A program made the position numbers and the translations under genes. A model generated the notes under the pieces. The model was not told where the DNA came from. It worked only from the letters and a program-made list of their open reading frames with translations, and did no database searches. Of a DNA stretch of 64,000 nt, positions 33,348-42,414 are shown in pieces (the stretch's first letter is position 1; each line of letters begins with the position of its first letter). Source of the stretch: Roseateles amylovorans (GTDB lineage: Bacteria; Pseudomonadota; Gammaproteobacteria; Burkholderiales; Burkholderiaceae_C); assembly GCF_025398155.2 (NCBI RefSeq), contig NZ_CP104562.2, positions 62,001-126,000 of the forward strand, read 5' to 3'.

Positions 33348-35495
33348 TCAGGTGGCGTTGCCCTGCAGCGCCGAGGTGACGATGCCGGGCGTGAGGATCT
33401 GCGGCAGGACTTGCGCGTTGTCGCCAGTTCCCGCCGGGTAGTACAGATACAGCGGCACGCCGCTGCGTCCATGGCGTGAAAGCAGCTCGGTGATGCGCGG
33501 ATCCTGGCGCGTCCAGTCGCCCTTCAGATAGGTCACGCCGGTGTTCTGAAAGGCCTGTCGCACCTCGGGCGTCGACAACGCGACCTTTTCATTGACCAGG
33601 CAGGTGATGCACCAGGACGCAGTGAGGTTGACGAACACCGGCTTGCCCTGCGCCCGCAACTCGGTGAGGCGTTCCGGGGAATACGGTTCGTAGTCCGCGC
33701 CGGCCTTGGCCTGGGCACCGACGGAATCGGTCGACTCCGAGCTGAGCAGCGGCAACAAGGCAAGCGCGGCGGCGACCGAGGCTGCGGCGGTGAGTGCGCC
33801 TGTCCAGCGCCCACGCGGACCGGCAAAGCGGCTGATGGTGCGCAGCCACGCGGCCAGCGCCATCAGACCCATGCCCACCAGCGCCAGCAACACGCCTTGC
33901 GGGCCCGCTTGCTGCGCCAGCACCCAGACCAGCCAGATTGCCGCGCCGAACATGGGGAAGGCCAGGCCCTGCTTCAGTACGTCCATCCAGGCGCCAGGCC
34001 GCGGCATCATGCGCTGCAGCGAGGGCCACCACGCCAAGGCCAGATAAGGCAGCGCCAGGCCCAGACCCAGGGCCAGGAACACCGCCAGCAAGGGCAGCGG
34101 GGGCTGGGCCAGTGCGTAGGCCATGGCCGCGCCCATGAACGGCGCGGTGCACGGCGTGGCGACGACCGTGGCCAGCACGCCGGTGAAGAAACTGCCCGTC
34201 AGACCCGGTCGGCTGGCCAGCCCTTGCCCGACCCCGGCCAATCCGGCGCCGATCTGAAGCGCACCCGCCAGCGACAGCCCCATCAGGAACATGAGCCAGG
34301 CCAGCAGCATCACAAACAGCGGGGAATGGAACTGGAAGCCCCAACCGACGCTGCCGCCCGCACTGCGCACCGCGATCAGCACACCCGCCAGGGCCGCGAA
34401 CGCCACCAGCACCCCCGCGGTGTACGCCAGACCTTGACGGCGATGTTCACCGGCATGGCCATGCAGGAAACCCAAGGCCTTGATGGCCAGCACCGGGAAC
34501 ACACAGGGCATCAGGTTGAGCACCAGACCGCCGGCGAGCGCAAGCAGAAGGGCGGTCCACAGGCTCAGGTTGTCCGCACCGCCGAGCGCCGGATCGGCGA
34601 CGACGCCCGCATTCGCACCGGTCGCCCCGTCGGCCTTGGGTGCGGCACTGCCGCCCAGCGGACTGCTCACCTGCCAGGCTTGTCCGTCCACCAGCAACAG
34701 GCCCTCCAGCGTGTCCCCCACCTTGGCCGGTTGCTCGCCCACCGGCATGCGGAGGCGCCATTCATCGCCCTGTCGATCCAGCACCGCCTTGGCGGCATGC
34801 TGGATGCGGCCCCAGTCCTGGGGCATGAAGAGGGCTTCGGTGGTCGCCTTGCCGCGCTCGGAAGTCTGAGCAGGCCAGGTCAGTTGCAGCTCGGTGCCAT
34901 CCAGGCGGCTTTGCACCTGGAACGGTGCCGGCTTCGGCAACCGGGCCCGTGCCTCGTTCAGTCGCGCCGACTGGTCACCCGCAGCCGACTGAGCGGCCAC
35001 CGGCAATTGAAGCATCAGCGTGGCCTGCTGGGGAATGCACTCTTCGCGGCAGACCAGCCAGGTCGCGTCGGCCTTCAAGGTCACCGGTCGATCCAGGGGC
35101 AGGTCTTGCGGGAGTTTCAGTTCCGTCAGTAGAAGCGCCTGGTCTTCGTAGCCGTAGTTGGTGATGGGACCGACATCGAAACGGCGCGGTGCGGGCCAGA
35201 GGATCTGCCCGGCTTGCGCGCCAGCGGGCAGCGTCCATTCGATGCTGGTGGGCTGACCGGAATCGCCCGGGTTGCGCCAGTAGGTATGCCAATGCGGCGC
35301 GATGCGCTGCTCCAGCGCCAGCAGCACGGTCTGACCGGGCTGCACGCGCGACGACGCGCTGATCAGCCGGACCTCGACCTCGTCGGTCCTGGAACGATCG
35401 GAGACCGGCGCGGCCGGCGATGCGGCAGCGGGAACCTGAGCCCAGGCCAGGGCGGCCTGCAAGGCCAGAGAGCTGAAAAGAATCAGAGAACGCAT
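33348..35495 (-). CDS. DsbD/ScsB-type thiol:disulfide interchange protein
   Basis: A 715-residue membrane protein that moves reducing power from cytoplasm to periplasm. After a signal peptide comes a periplasmic domain with the cysteine pair CREEC; the middle is an eight-helix membrane domain with cysteines in MPCVFPVLAIKALGF and TPCTAPFMGAAM; the C-terminal thioredoxin-like domain carries SWCITCLVNEK. Three cysteine pairs in this order are the DsbD-family relay. The N-terminal domain is the longer ScsB-like type, not the classic DsbD-alpha. The redoxin gene just downstream is a likely partner. Confidence 0.92.
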   Translation of the reverse strand: MRSLILFSSLALQAALAWAQVPAAASPAAPVSDRSRTDEVEVRLISASSRVQPGQTVLLALEQRIAPHWHTYWRNPGDSGQPTSIEWTLPAGAQAGQILWPAPRRFDVGPITNYGYEDQALLLTELKLPQDLPLDRPVTLKADATWLVCREECIPQQATLMLQLPVAAQSAAGDQSARLNEARARLPKPAPFQVQSRLDGTELQLTWPAQTSERGKATTEALFMPQDWGRIQHAAKAVLDRQGDEWRLRMPVGEQPAKVGDTLEGLLLVDGQAWQVSSPLGGSAAPKADGATGANAGVVADPALGGADNLSLWTALLLALAGGLVLNLMPCVFPVLAIKALGFLHGHAGEHRRQGLAYTAGVLVAFAALAGVLIAVRSAGGSVGWGFQFHSPLFVMLLAWLMFLMGLSLAGALQIGAGLAGVGQGLASRPGLTGSFFTGVLATVVATPCTAPFMGAAMAYALAQPPLPLLAVFLALGLGLALPYLALAWWPSLQRMMPRPGAWMDVLKQGLAFPMFGAAIWLVWVLAQQAGPQGVLLALVGMGLMALAAWLRTISRFAGPRGRWTGALTAAASVAAALALLPLLSSESTDSVGAQAKAGADYEPYSPERLTELRAQGKPVFVNLTASWCITCLVNEKVALSTPEVRQAFQNTGVTYLKGDWTRQDPRITELLSRHGRSGVPLYLYYPAGTGDNAQVLPQILTPGIVTSALQGNAT

Positions 35496-35917
35496 GGCCG
35501 CGATGCTAGAGGCTGCGGATGTCCCTCACAAGCCGGCGGCTTCTGTGTGGTGCGCTGGCTCGCCGCCCCCTTTGTCCGCTTCGTCTGCTTCCCCCTCGTC
35601 GCCCGCTGCGCCCTTTCCGCCCGCGACTCGCATGCAAGGGTACGGACCGCGGTCCCAATGAAGCGTTCTGCCGCGGTCCGCGGGATCGCATGCCTCAGGC
35701 GAATCGCACCGTCGATTCGTGTGAGGGCTGCGTTGGTTTGATGGGCCATCATTCCTTGTTTCCTTACTTTCGGAGAACCTTGAATCCAGGTTCACTGGAC
35801 TGCGGAAATCGACCTCTCCTTGTTGCCATTGGGCGGCGTCTGGTTCCAACGTCGATGCGCGCCCGGCCAGACCGCCGCATGGTCCCCAAAATTCGGGTTT
35901 TCGAGCCCAAAATCGCC

Positions 35918-36383
35918 GTCAAAAAATGGGCAGAGCCTGACAGCTACTGACGCCGTCGATGGGCTTCGGACACGCAAGGCACGCGGAGCTTCAGCAGGCC
36001 ATCTCCGAGCCACTGACGGGCTCGCAGGTTCCGGAGAAATCGGCCCGGAAAAATGCCCGGACACTGACAGCTCCTGACGAATGAATCGACGCAGAAATGA
36101 GGGGATCCGGAAGCTCTCAAAGACAGTGGCGAAAACGGGGTTTGAGGCCACGATCGGGCGGCACCCAGCGTCATTCAACGACGCCAGGTGCTTCGGAAAA
36201 ATGCGCGGAAGCTGACAACTCCTGACGGGGTTATCGCCGGGAACCGCGTCGACCCACCAAGTACGAGCACCGCTCCCAGAAACTCCGCAACGTGCGTCAG
36301 ATGCGTTTCATCGCGACGGGACAAGGGGTCGAGAGGGCGCCGCCGCTCGTCAAAAAATGGGCAGACCCTGACAGTTCCTGACG
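35918..36383. repeat. Four dispersed copies of a 33-36 bp repeat
   Basis: Copies lie at 35919-35952, 36047-36079, 36195-36227 and 36350-36383, all in one orientation, 94-121 bases apart. Each ends with CTGACA, a GYTNC-like link and CTGACG. Copies 1 and 4 begin CGTCAAAAAATGGGCAGA; copies 2 and 3 begin CGGAAAAATGCSCGGA. They fill a 912-base gap (35496-36407) between the DsbD-like gene and an SRPBCC gene, where I find no credible gene. The spacers are not obviously related. They look like a REP-type extragenic element family. Confidence 0.7.
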
Positions 36384-36407
36384 ACGTGCGATCGGTCGCG
36401 AACAGGA

Positions 36408-36854
36408 TCAACCGTTCGGAATATCGGGCTCGACCAGTTGGGTCAGCAGCAGCAGCGACTCTTGCCAGCCCAGATGGCAGGCCTCGGGCGGGATCAACTC
36501 GGGAATGCCTTCCTGGGTGACTTCCATCTCGGTGCCGCAGAAAACGGATCGCAGCTGGACGGTGGTGATCATTTCTCCGCGGAGATTGGGATCGTCGAAG
36601 CGGCTGCTGTAGCGCAGGAAACGTCCGAATTCGAGCTCCAGGTACTGGCCACCGAACGAGTGCACCGCCTGCGTCGACAAGTTGGTGAACGACATCCGCC
36701 ATTCGCCGCCCACGCGCACCTCCATCTGATGCATCTCACCGGTGAACCCATGCGGCGGCAGCCATTTGCACATCGCCTGCGCGGTGGTGAACGCGCGATA
36801 GACGCGCTCCGGCGGTGCCTTGAGCACCCGGTGAAATCGAACGGTATGGGTCAT
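36408..36854 (-). CDS. SRPBCC/AHSA1-type domain protein
   Basis: A 148-residue single-domain protein: VRFHRVLKAPPERVYRAFTTAQAMCKWLPPHGFTGEMHQMEVRVGGEWRMSF is the standard opening of the Aha1/START-like fold, with a deep hydrophobic cavity. QESLLLLTQLVEPDIP is the C-terminal helix. Family members bind lipophilic ligands or act as chaperone cofactors; no specific role can be given. ATG 36854 was chosen because the domain begins at once. Its 3' end lies 24 bases after the repeat array. Confidence 0.88.
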   Translation of the reverse strand: MTHTVRFHRVLKAPPERVYRAFTTAQAMCKWLPPHGFTGEMHQMEVRVGGEWRMSFTNLSTQAVHSFGGQYLELEFGRFLRYSSRFDDPNLRGEMITTVQLRSVFCGTEMEVTQEGIPELIPPEACHLGWQESLLLLTQLVEPDIPNG

Positions 36855-37038
36855 GGTGACTCCCGAGGTGGGGCCCAGGACCGAACGGTCCTGCCGGGCC
36901 ATGCCGGCGCTATGGGTCGGCACGCGGCATGGTCCACCATATCCCCATGGCATGTCCGTCAGGAGACACCCTGACGACCTTGCGGTTTCCGGAAGTGCGG
37001 GGGCCGGCACCGACCTGAGCGGCCCCTCGCGCGCGCCC

Positions 37039-38226
37039 TCACTTCGTGGCGGGTCCGGTCCAGACCCGCATCACGCGGTAGGGCGGCCGTCCCTCGTCAG
37101 CGCCGCCGGTGAAGGCGGGCGTCTTGTAGAGCTGGTTCACCGAGATGTAGAGCCAGGCGTCGCCGCCGAAGTGCACGCTGTCCGGCCAGTCCAGACGCGC
37201 GTCGCGAACAACCGGCGTGAGCTTGCCATCGGCTCCCAGGCGGTCGATACCGCTTTCGTTGAGGTTGGTGAAGAAGTGACTGCCCGTGCGGCTGGTGGTG
37301 GCGCCATCGGACACCGGCTTCGGGCCCACGCGTCGCACGGCCGCTGCCGTCTGTTCGTCGCTCACGCCGGTGCGCAGCAGACGCGCCGGGACCGAGTACC
37401 AAGTCTTGCCATTCATCGCGCCGAAGAAAACCGTGCGGCGGTCGGCCGACAATGTGATCGGATTCACCGCCACCTTGGCCGGCGCGCCCTGGAACTGGAT
37501 CGCCTTGCCACCAATGACCATGGTGGCATCCGGCTCTGCCTGCAGTGACGGGTGACCGCCGAAGCGGCGGGCCTGTCCGGTGGCGATCTCGACCGCGATC
37601 AGGCCGGGATTGGCAATATCGGCCAGGTAAACCCAACCCTCATTGGCATCGACGGCGAGATCCTGGACGAAGCTCCCCTTGGGCGCCACCTCCGCCGGCA
37701 GTTCGATGCGATGCACCGTGCGTCCGCTGGCGATGTCGAAGGCCCACAGGCGGGTCTTGCCGAGGTTCAGGCCCATGTCGGTGATCCAGAGGCGCTGGCG
37801 GCTGTCGATGGTGATGCCCAACGGGGTGTCGATCTGATCGTCGTTGGCCGTGCCGGTACCGCGTTGCAGGGCCGCGCTGGGCCAGGGCTTGTAGCTGTCG
37901 CGACCGGAGATCTCGATCAGTTGCACATCCGTTGGCGCGCCCAGCGGATGCACCGTCGCGAAGAGACGGCCCTTCGGCGCTGGGGCAACGTTGCCGGGGC
38001 GGATCGGCAACTCGGCCACGACTTCCAGCGCACCGGGTTCGATGGCGAATGCGGACGAGGCGCCGCCCATCGCGATCACCGTCGCGAGTGCGAATCGACG
38101 CAGCGCGGAAAGCGATGTCAGTCGGGAAGCGACACGTGGATGCGCTTGGGGACTTCCGGTGTGGGCGCAGGCGCCGAAGGCGGGGGTTTCGGGGTGGCGG
38201 GATGAGGCCGCGGAACGAGTCGACAT
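37039..38226 (-). CDS. Major-royal-jelly/yellow-family six-bladed propeller protein
   Basis: A 395-residue protein. The propeller begins after LSALRRFALATVIAMGGASSAFAIEPGALEVVAELPIRPGNVA; QIDTPLGITIDSRQRLWITDMG, DLAVDANEGWVYLADIANPGLIAVE and the terminal LYISVNQLYKTPAFTGG are family segments. Bacterial members are exported and of unknown function. The start at 38226 leaves an unusually long n-region of about 40 residues before the hydrophobic signal; no better ATG exists, so the start is uncertain. No partner genes are evident. Confidence 0.82.
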   Translation of the reverse strand: MSTRSAASSRHPETPAFGACAHTGSPQAHPRVASRLTSLSALRRFALATVIAMGGASSAFAIEPGALEVVAELPIRPGNVAPAPKGRLFATVHPLGAPTDVQLIEISGRDSYKPWPSAALQRGTGTANDDQIDTPLGITIDSRQRLWITDMGLNLGKTRLWAFDIASGRTVHRIELPAEVAPKGSFVQDLAVDANEGWVYLADIANPGLIAVEIATGQARRFGGHPSLQAEPDATMVIGGKAIQFQGAPAKVAVNPITLSADRRTVFFGAMNGKTWYSVPARLLRTGVSDEQTAAAVRRVGPKPVSDGATTSRTGSHFFTNLNESGIDRLGADGKLTPVVRDARLDWPDSVHFGGDAWLYISVNQLYKTPAFTGGADEGRPPYRVMRVWTGPATK

Positions 38227-38470
38227 GATGGGCACGCTTTGCAGTGAGAACAGATGAACTGCAGTCTGGTGCGCGTCTGGTTTTCAATGAAGCCGTTGGG
38301 GGCGGAACATCTTTCAAAGGAAATTTGAAGATGCTCACGCTCAGGTTTGCCGATGAAATCCTTCCGCAGACAACAACACGGCCGGGCTTCAGGCCCCAGC
38401 AGTGTGGTCGCCTTCCAGCCTGATGGCCGGCCGAGCGGTTGTTCAGCCAGGCCCTGCGTGGATCAGTCCA

Positions 38471-39118
38471 TCACTCCGCTCGCTTGGGCAGCGAGGTGTA
38501 GCGAAGGTAGGGGCGCACTGCTTCCCATCCCTTGGGGAACTTCTTGCGCAGGAGCTCCGGGTCTTGCAGGGAGGGCACGATGACCACATCGTCGCCTTCC
38601 TTCCAGTTCGCCGGCGTGGCCACGCTCTGGTATTCGGTCAGTTGCAGGGAATCGATGACGCGCAGCAGTTCGTCGAAGTTGCGGCCGGTGGAGGCGGGAT
38701 AGGTGATCGTCAGACGGATCTTCTTGGCCGGATCGATGACGAAGACCGACCTCACCGTGGCGGTGGCGCTCGCATTGGGATGGATGAGGTCGTAGAGCTC
38801 GGCCACCTTGCGATCGGCATCCGCCAGGATCGGAAAGTTGACTTCAGTGCCTTGGGTGTCGTTGATGTCCGCGATCCAGCGGTGATGCGACGCCAGGGAA
38901 TCCACCGACAGTGCGATCACCTTCACATTGCGGCGCTCAAACTCCTGCTTGAGCTTGGCCGTGGTGCCCAGTTCCGTGGTGCACACCGGGGTGAAGTCCG
39001 CAGGGTGCGAGAAGAGCACGCCCCAGCTGTCGCCCAGCCATTGGTGGAAGTGGATCCGACCTTCGGTGGAATCCTGTTCAAAGTCGGGCGCGAGGTCGCC
39101 CAGACGCAACGTGGCCAT
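38471..39118 (-). CDS. 1-Cys peroxiredoxin (Prx6 type)
   Basis: A 215-residue thiol peroxidase. The peroxidatic cysteine is Cys46 in HPADFTPVCTTELG; LSVDSLASHHRWIADINDTQG and FPILADADRKVAELYDLIHP are Prx6-group segments, and no resolving cysteine appears in the C-terminal domain (ATPANWKEGDDVVIVPSL). It reduces hydrogen peroxide and organic peroxides in the cytoplasm. The next gene on the strand upstream is a small alpha/beta hydrolase 74 bases away. Confidence 0.94.
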   Translation of the reverse strand: MATLRLGDLAPDFEQDSTEGRIHFHQWLGDSWGVLFSHPADFTPVCTTELGTTAKLKQEFERRNVKVIALSVDSLASHHRWIADINDTQGTEVNFPILADADRKVAELYDLIHPNASATATVRSVFVIDPAKKIRLTITYPASTGRNFDELLRVIDSLQLTEYQSVATPANWKEGDDVVIVPSLQDPELLRKKFPKGWEAVRPYLRYTSLPKRAE

Positions 39119-39192
39119 GAGATCTCCAATCGAGAGAAAGGGGGAAGGGTGGTGTGACGCCGGTGGCGTCGGTCGAGCTCAAGCGGGGTCGC

Positions 39193-39837
39193 TCAGATGG
39201 AAAAGGACCATTCCAGGATGCTCGCGCGCTCCGGGCGGCGAGCCCGGGCCGCGCGGGCACGGGCGGCCTCCACCCATCGCTTGGCCAGCGGAAAGGGGCC
39301 GAAACCGGATTCCGAGTTGATGTGGCCCACCAGCCCCAGGTTGCTGTAGCTGCTGCCCCAGCGGGTGGCCCAGCGCAGGGCGCTGGCGGCGCTCATCCAG
39401 GGGTCGTTCTGGCTGGCGATGAGGCTGCTGGGTCGGCCCAGTCGCTGATGCGGCAGGCGCTCGGACAAGCCGAACTTCTCCGGTTCCGCGGGGGCCACCA
39501 GCAACACCTCGCGCACCGGGGAATCCGGATGCTGTTGCAGATGGTGGGTCAATGCCAGGCAGCCGAAGCTGTGGGCCACGGCGATCCATTCGCCCTCGCC
39601 CGCATGGTCCAGGCGCGCCTGGATGCGGTCGGCCCAACGGTCGAGGTCGGGATGGCTGAAATCGCGTTGCCGCACCCGGTGAGCGTCGCGGTACTGCTGT
39701 TCGAGCCAGGTCTGCCAGTGGGCCGGCCCGCTGTCATGCAGCCCCGGGATGATCAGCAGCCGGGGTGCATCGCCGCCGGGACGGGCGGTGCGAGAAACCG
39801 TCGATGCGGTCGGTGCGGCATGCAGGGCTTGGGCCAT
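39193..39837 (-). CDS. RBBP9/YdeN-family serine hydrolase
   Basis: A 214-residue alpha/beta hydrolase. LLIIPGLHDSGPAHWQTWLEQQY is the family opening, with the catalytic triad Ser90 (VAHSFGCLA), Asp145 (SQNDPWM) and His172 (GHINSESGFG). The family acts on small esters but its natural substrates are mostly unknown. A second member occurs at 60054 in this window. The gene lies 16 bases downstream of the small molybdate-binding-type gene and may be co-transcribed with it. Confidence 0.88.
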   Translation of the reverse strand: MAQALHAAPTASTVSRTARPGGDAPRLLIIPGLHDSGPAHWQTWLEQQYRDAHRVRQRDFSHPDLDRWADRIQARLDHAGEGEWIAVAHSFGCLALTHHLQQHPDSPVREVLLVAPAEPEKFGLSERLPHQRLGRPSSLIASQNDPWMSAASALRWATRWGSSYSNLGLVGHINSESGFGPFPLAKRWVEAARARAARARRPERASILEWSFSI

Positions 39838-39853
39838 GACGTTCTCCTCAGGC

Positions 39854-40072
39854 TCAGAGCGTGGCGATGGACACCTCGGTCGACTTGACCAGGGCGACCA
39901 CTTCCTTGCCCACCGTCAGGTTCAATTCCTTGACCGAGCGGGTGGTGATCACCGAGGTCACCACCAGACCGGCCGCGGTCTGGACGTCGACCTCGGAGAC
40001 CACGGGGCCTTCGATGATCTCTTTGATGGTGCCGCGGAACTGGTTGCGGACATTGATCGCGCTGATGCTCAT
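39854..40072 (-). CDS. Mop-domain (TOBE) molybdate-binding protein
   Basis: A 72-residue single-domain protein: MSISAINVRNQFRGTIKEIIEGPVVSEVDVQTAAGLVVTSVITTRSVKELNLTVGKEVVALVKSTEVSI is the molbindin fold, in which NQFRGTI and the SVKEL turn line the anion site. Molbindins form hexamers storing molybdate or tungstate in the cytoplasm. No modABC genes are present here. The 330-base gap upstream (40073-40402), shared with the divergent nuclease gene, contains no gene; I see no clear operator in it. Confidence 0.9.
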   Translation of the reverse strand: MSISAINVRNQFRGTIKEIIEGPVVSEVDVQTAAGLVVTSVITTRSVKELNLTVGKEVVALVKSTEVSIATL

Positions 40073-40402
40073 GGGAGTCCTCCCTGGTAGATGGCCCCCA
40101 GCTTAGGCAGCTCGGCTTCGTCGCCGAACGAAGCCTTGTGACCATCTTCATGCGAGGACTGCATAAGGCGGCGCACCGCGGCATGGAGGTGGTCCTGAGA
40201 TCCATCGTTGGGCGAATGGCTCTGGCGGCCGCCCTGTGCGAGCTGCGCGTTGAGCGGTTGGTAAAGCCGCCGTAAAGCGCAAGGATCCCGGGAATGCCCC
40301 TCAATGGCTGTCATGTGCGCGCATGCACAATTCCCGGCATCCCTGCGGCCTGGTGCTGTCAGGCCCATCGACAGACAAGCCGCCCGCTCGGGCACCCGGT
40401 CC

Positions 40403-41443
40403 ATGTTCAGTTCTCTTGCCCGCGGCGCGGCCGCACTCACGCTTCTTGCTGCTTGCTGCGGTCAGGCCTTCGGCTTCGGCGCAGTGGGTCACAACACGGT
40501 CGGCGAGATCGCGGCCCAGCTCATCAAAGGTCATCGGGCCGAAACGGAGGTCCGACGGATTCTGGGCACGGTGTCGCTGCGCGACATAGCGGTCTGGGAC
40601 GACTGCGTGAAGGGCATCGACGTCAACAATGACTTCAAGTACGCCGTCACCGGCCGCTTTCCGGAATGCGCGGTGTTCGAGAACAACGCGGACGAGGAAG
40701 CCCGGATGCGGGACTACGTCAGGCGCAACAACGAGCAATGCCATCCGAAGCCCGGTGATGAGAACTGCCACAAGCAGTATCACTACGCCAATGTGGCGAT
40801 CCAGCGGGGTCGGTATGTGGCTGGTGCGATCGGGACCAGCGACCATGACCTGGTGCCGGCGCTGCTGGCCGCCATCCAGGTGCTGAAGGGGCAGAAGGCC
40901 CCCGCACCGATGGACTTCAATGAACGAGAAGCCCTCGCCCTGATCGTTCATGCGCTGGGTGACATGCATCAACCGCTGCACGTGGGTTCGCTCTATCTGG
41001 ACGCGGATGGCAAGCCCTACGATCCCGATGAAAAGGGGCCGGATGCCCAGACCCACACGGTCGGCGGCAATGCCATCACCCTGCCACGACCGGACGGCAC
41101 GCCCGGGGGCAATCTGCACAGCTACTGGGACGGTCTGCCCAACCGGTTGAGCGCCGAGCAACTGGCGGCCCTGCCTGACCTGGCGCGCAAGCTGCCCCCA
41201 TCTGGCGGCAACCCGGACAGCTGGGTGATGGACTGGGCCAGCGAATCGCTGCTGCAAGCCCGTGAATCCTTCGACGGGATGACGTTCGGTCCGCGTCAGC
41301 AAAGCCTGCGCGGACCGCGCTGGCTCGCGACACCGCCGGCCGGCTATGACGCCCGCAGCACCGAACAGATCCGTCTTCAGTTGGTCAAGGGCGGCGCACG
41401 GTTGGCGCAATTGCTGGAGAGCATCTGGCCGGACAAGCGCTGA
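40403..41443 (+). CDS. Exported S1/P1-type nuclease
   Basis: A 346-residue zinc-dependent nuclease of the S1/P1 family. ATG 40403 gives a signal peptide (MFSSLARGAAALTLLAACCGQAFG), after which FGAVGHNTVGEIAAQLI is the mature N-terminus with the first zinc-ligand histidine. AVWDDCV, YHYANV, IVHALGDMHQPLHVG and GGNLHSYWDGLP supply the other zinc and catalytic residues. The classic mature N-terminal Trp is Phe here. It probably degrades single-stranded DNA and RNA outside the cytoplasm, releasing phosphate and nucleosides. Its own terminator follows. Confidence 0.92.
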   Translation: MFSSLARGAAALTLLAACCGQAFGFGAVGHNTVGEIAAQLIKGHRAETEVRRILGTVSLRDIAVWDDCVKGIDVNNDFKYAVTGRFPECAVFENNADEEARMRDYVRRNNEQCHPKPGDENCHKQYHYANVAIQRGRYVAGAIGTSDHDLVPALLAAIQVLKGQKAPAPMDFNEREALALIVHALGDMHQPLHVGSLYLDADGKPYDPDEKGPDAQTHTVGGNAITLPRPDGTPGGNLHSYWDGLPNRLSAEQLAALPDLARKLPPSGGNPDSWVMDWASESLLQARESFDGMTFGPRQQSLRGPRWLATPPAGYDARSTEQIRLQLVKGGARLAQLLESIWPDKR

Positions 41444-41482
41444 AGGCAGCCGATGGGATGATGGCGCCGATCAAGACCGGAA

Positions 41483-41506
41483 AGCCCCGCAATCGCGGGG
41501 CTTTTT
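41483..41506 (+). terminator. Rho-independent terminator of the nuclease gene
   Basis: A perfect 8-bp stem (AGCCCCGC / GCGGGGCT, loop AATC) runs into TTTTT, 40 bases past the nuclease stop. Confidence 0.92.
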
Positions 41507-41568
41507 CATTGCCGGTGTGCCAGAACATCGCGCCCAAGGCGTGAGCGATCCCATCGCCAAGGGGTTTC

Positions 41569-41901
41569 CTAGACGATCAGGGCTTCGATCCCGCGGGACT
41601 CGAGAATCTGCAGCAGCCGGACAGCGGCCCCATGAGGCGGCTTCCCCGCAGTGGGAGACTCCCACTTCTGCACCGTCGACACGCTGACATTCAGCATCGC
41701 CGCAAACACCGATTGGCTCATCCGGGCAATTCGCGTTCGGATGGCCACGACCTGTTGCGGTGAATAGGGCGGCGGAGGCTCACACAGGGCCTTGACCTGG
41801 GACAGCGTGGTCTTGCACAGCACACCGTAGCCGTTGAGGCTGCTGGCCGTCTCCAGCAGCTCCTTCAGCATGCGTGCTTCTTCAGGATCGTTGCTGCTCA
41901 T
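41569..41901 (-). CDS. Helix-turn-helix antitoxin-type regulator
   Basis: A 110-residue protein. PYSPQQVVAIRTRIARMSQSVFAAMLNVSVSTVQKWESPTAGKPPHGAAVRLLQILESRGIEAL is a Cro/C1-type helix-turn-helix of the HigA/MqsA-like antitoxin group (recognition helix SVSTVQKWE). The start overlaps the 3' end of the upstream toxin gene by 20 bases, giving the toxin-first order. It should repress the operon through the dyad at 42287. It appears intact even though the toxin gene is broken. Confidence 0.85.
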   Translation of the reverse strand: MSSNDPEEARMLKELLETASSLNGYGVLCKTTLSQVKALCEPPPPYSPQQVVAIRTRIARMSQSVFAAMLNVSVSTVQKWESPTAGKPPHGAAVRLLQILESRGIEALIV

Positions 41902-42268
41902 GGCAGATCTCCATCAGTTCGCCCATTCGCATCGGCCCTTCCAGGCGCACCAGAGTCTGACCTTCGAACCACAGTGCGAGTGCCTTCGCGGCATCCACGA
42001 CCGGCTTGGTGAAATCGGTGCCTGGCTCATTCTTGGTGCGCCCGACCAGAAAGATGATGGCTTCAGCATGCCTCTTGGCCACCAACGCCCGAGTCCCGCC
42101 GCGTTTGCCGCGCCCTGCAACGGCAATCCGCTTCTTGCAGAGACCGGCCCCTAGATCGGCCTCAAAGCGGCCCTCTTCAATCTCTCTTGCAGCAACGCAA
42201 AGCTAACAGTCGTCGAGCAGGTCTTTCGCCCAGCGGGCGAAAGTTCGTGTCTTGAGTACGCGCTTCAT
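41882..42268 (-). pseudogene. RelE/HigB-like toxin interrupted by an in-frame TAG
   Basis: Reading from ATG 42268 gives MKRVLKTRTFARWAKDLLDDC, then TAG at 42205-42203, then in the same frame LCVAAREIEEGRFEADLGAGL, KKRIAVAGRGKRGGTRALVAKRH and on to the stop at 41882. Both halves match one continuous RelE-type toxin (the group with FARWA near the start and GRGKxGGxRTLVA in the middle). A single base change explains the stop. Unless it is read through or restarted at the internal GTG near 42085, the toxin is dead. The antitoxin gene follows with a 20-base overlap. Confidence 0.8.
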
Positions 42269-42286
42269 CGTCCATCGATCTCAGAA

Positions 42287-42307
42287 CTATAGCACCCAGT
42301 GCTATAG
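42287..42307. promoter_or_regulatory. Operator dyad of the toxin-antitoxin pair
   Basis: CTATAGCAC and GTGCTATAG form a perfect 9-bp inverted repeat with a 3-base centre (CCA), 19 bases upstream of the toxin ATG. TATAG within the arm may also be the -10 element. This is the usual position and form of an autoregulatory antitoxin operator. Confidence 0.7.
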
Positions 42308-42414
42308 GGTTCATGACGCACCACAGCGCTTGGGCTGTCGCTACGGCCTCTGACTGAGTCGATCCTCCCGGTCCCGAGTGCCATCAGTGGAGGGCAGCGC
42401 GGTAACCAGAAGTT

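Noticed and set aside
35792..36178. A 128-codon minus-strand frame in the repeat-filled gap
   Set aside because: Its translation merely includes two of the repeats, with no family match or ribosome binding site.
35918..36383. CRISPR array
   Set aside because: The four repeats diverge into two subtypes, spacers are 94-121 bases, and there are no cas genes.
42203..42205. TAG in the toxin gene as a pyrrolysine codon
   Set aside because: No pyrrolysine machinery is expected in this lineage and related toxins have an ordinary residue there; a nonsense mutation is simpler.
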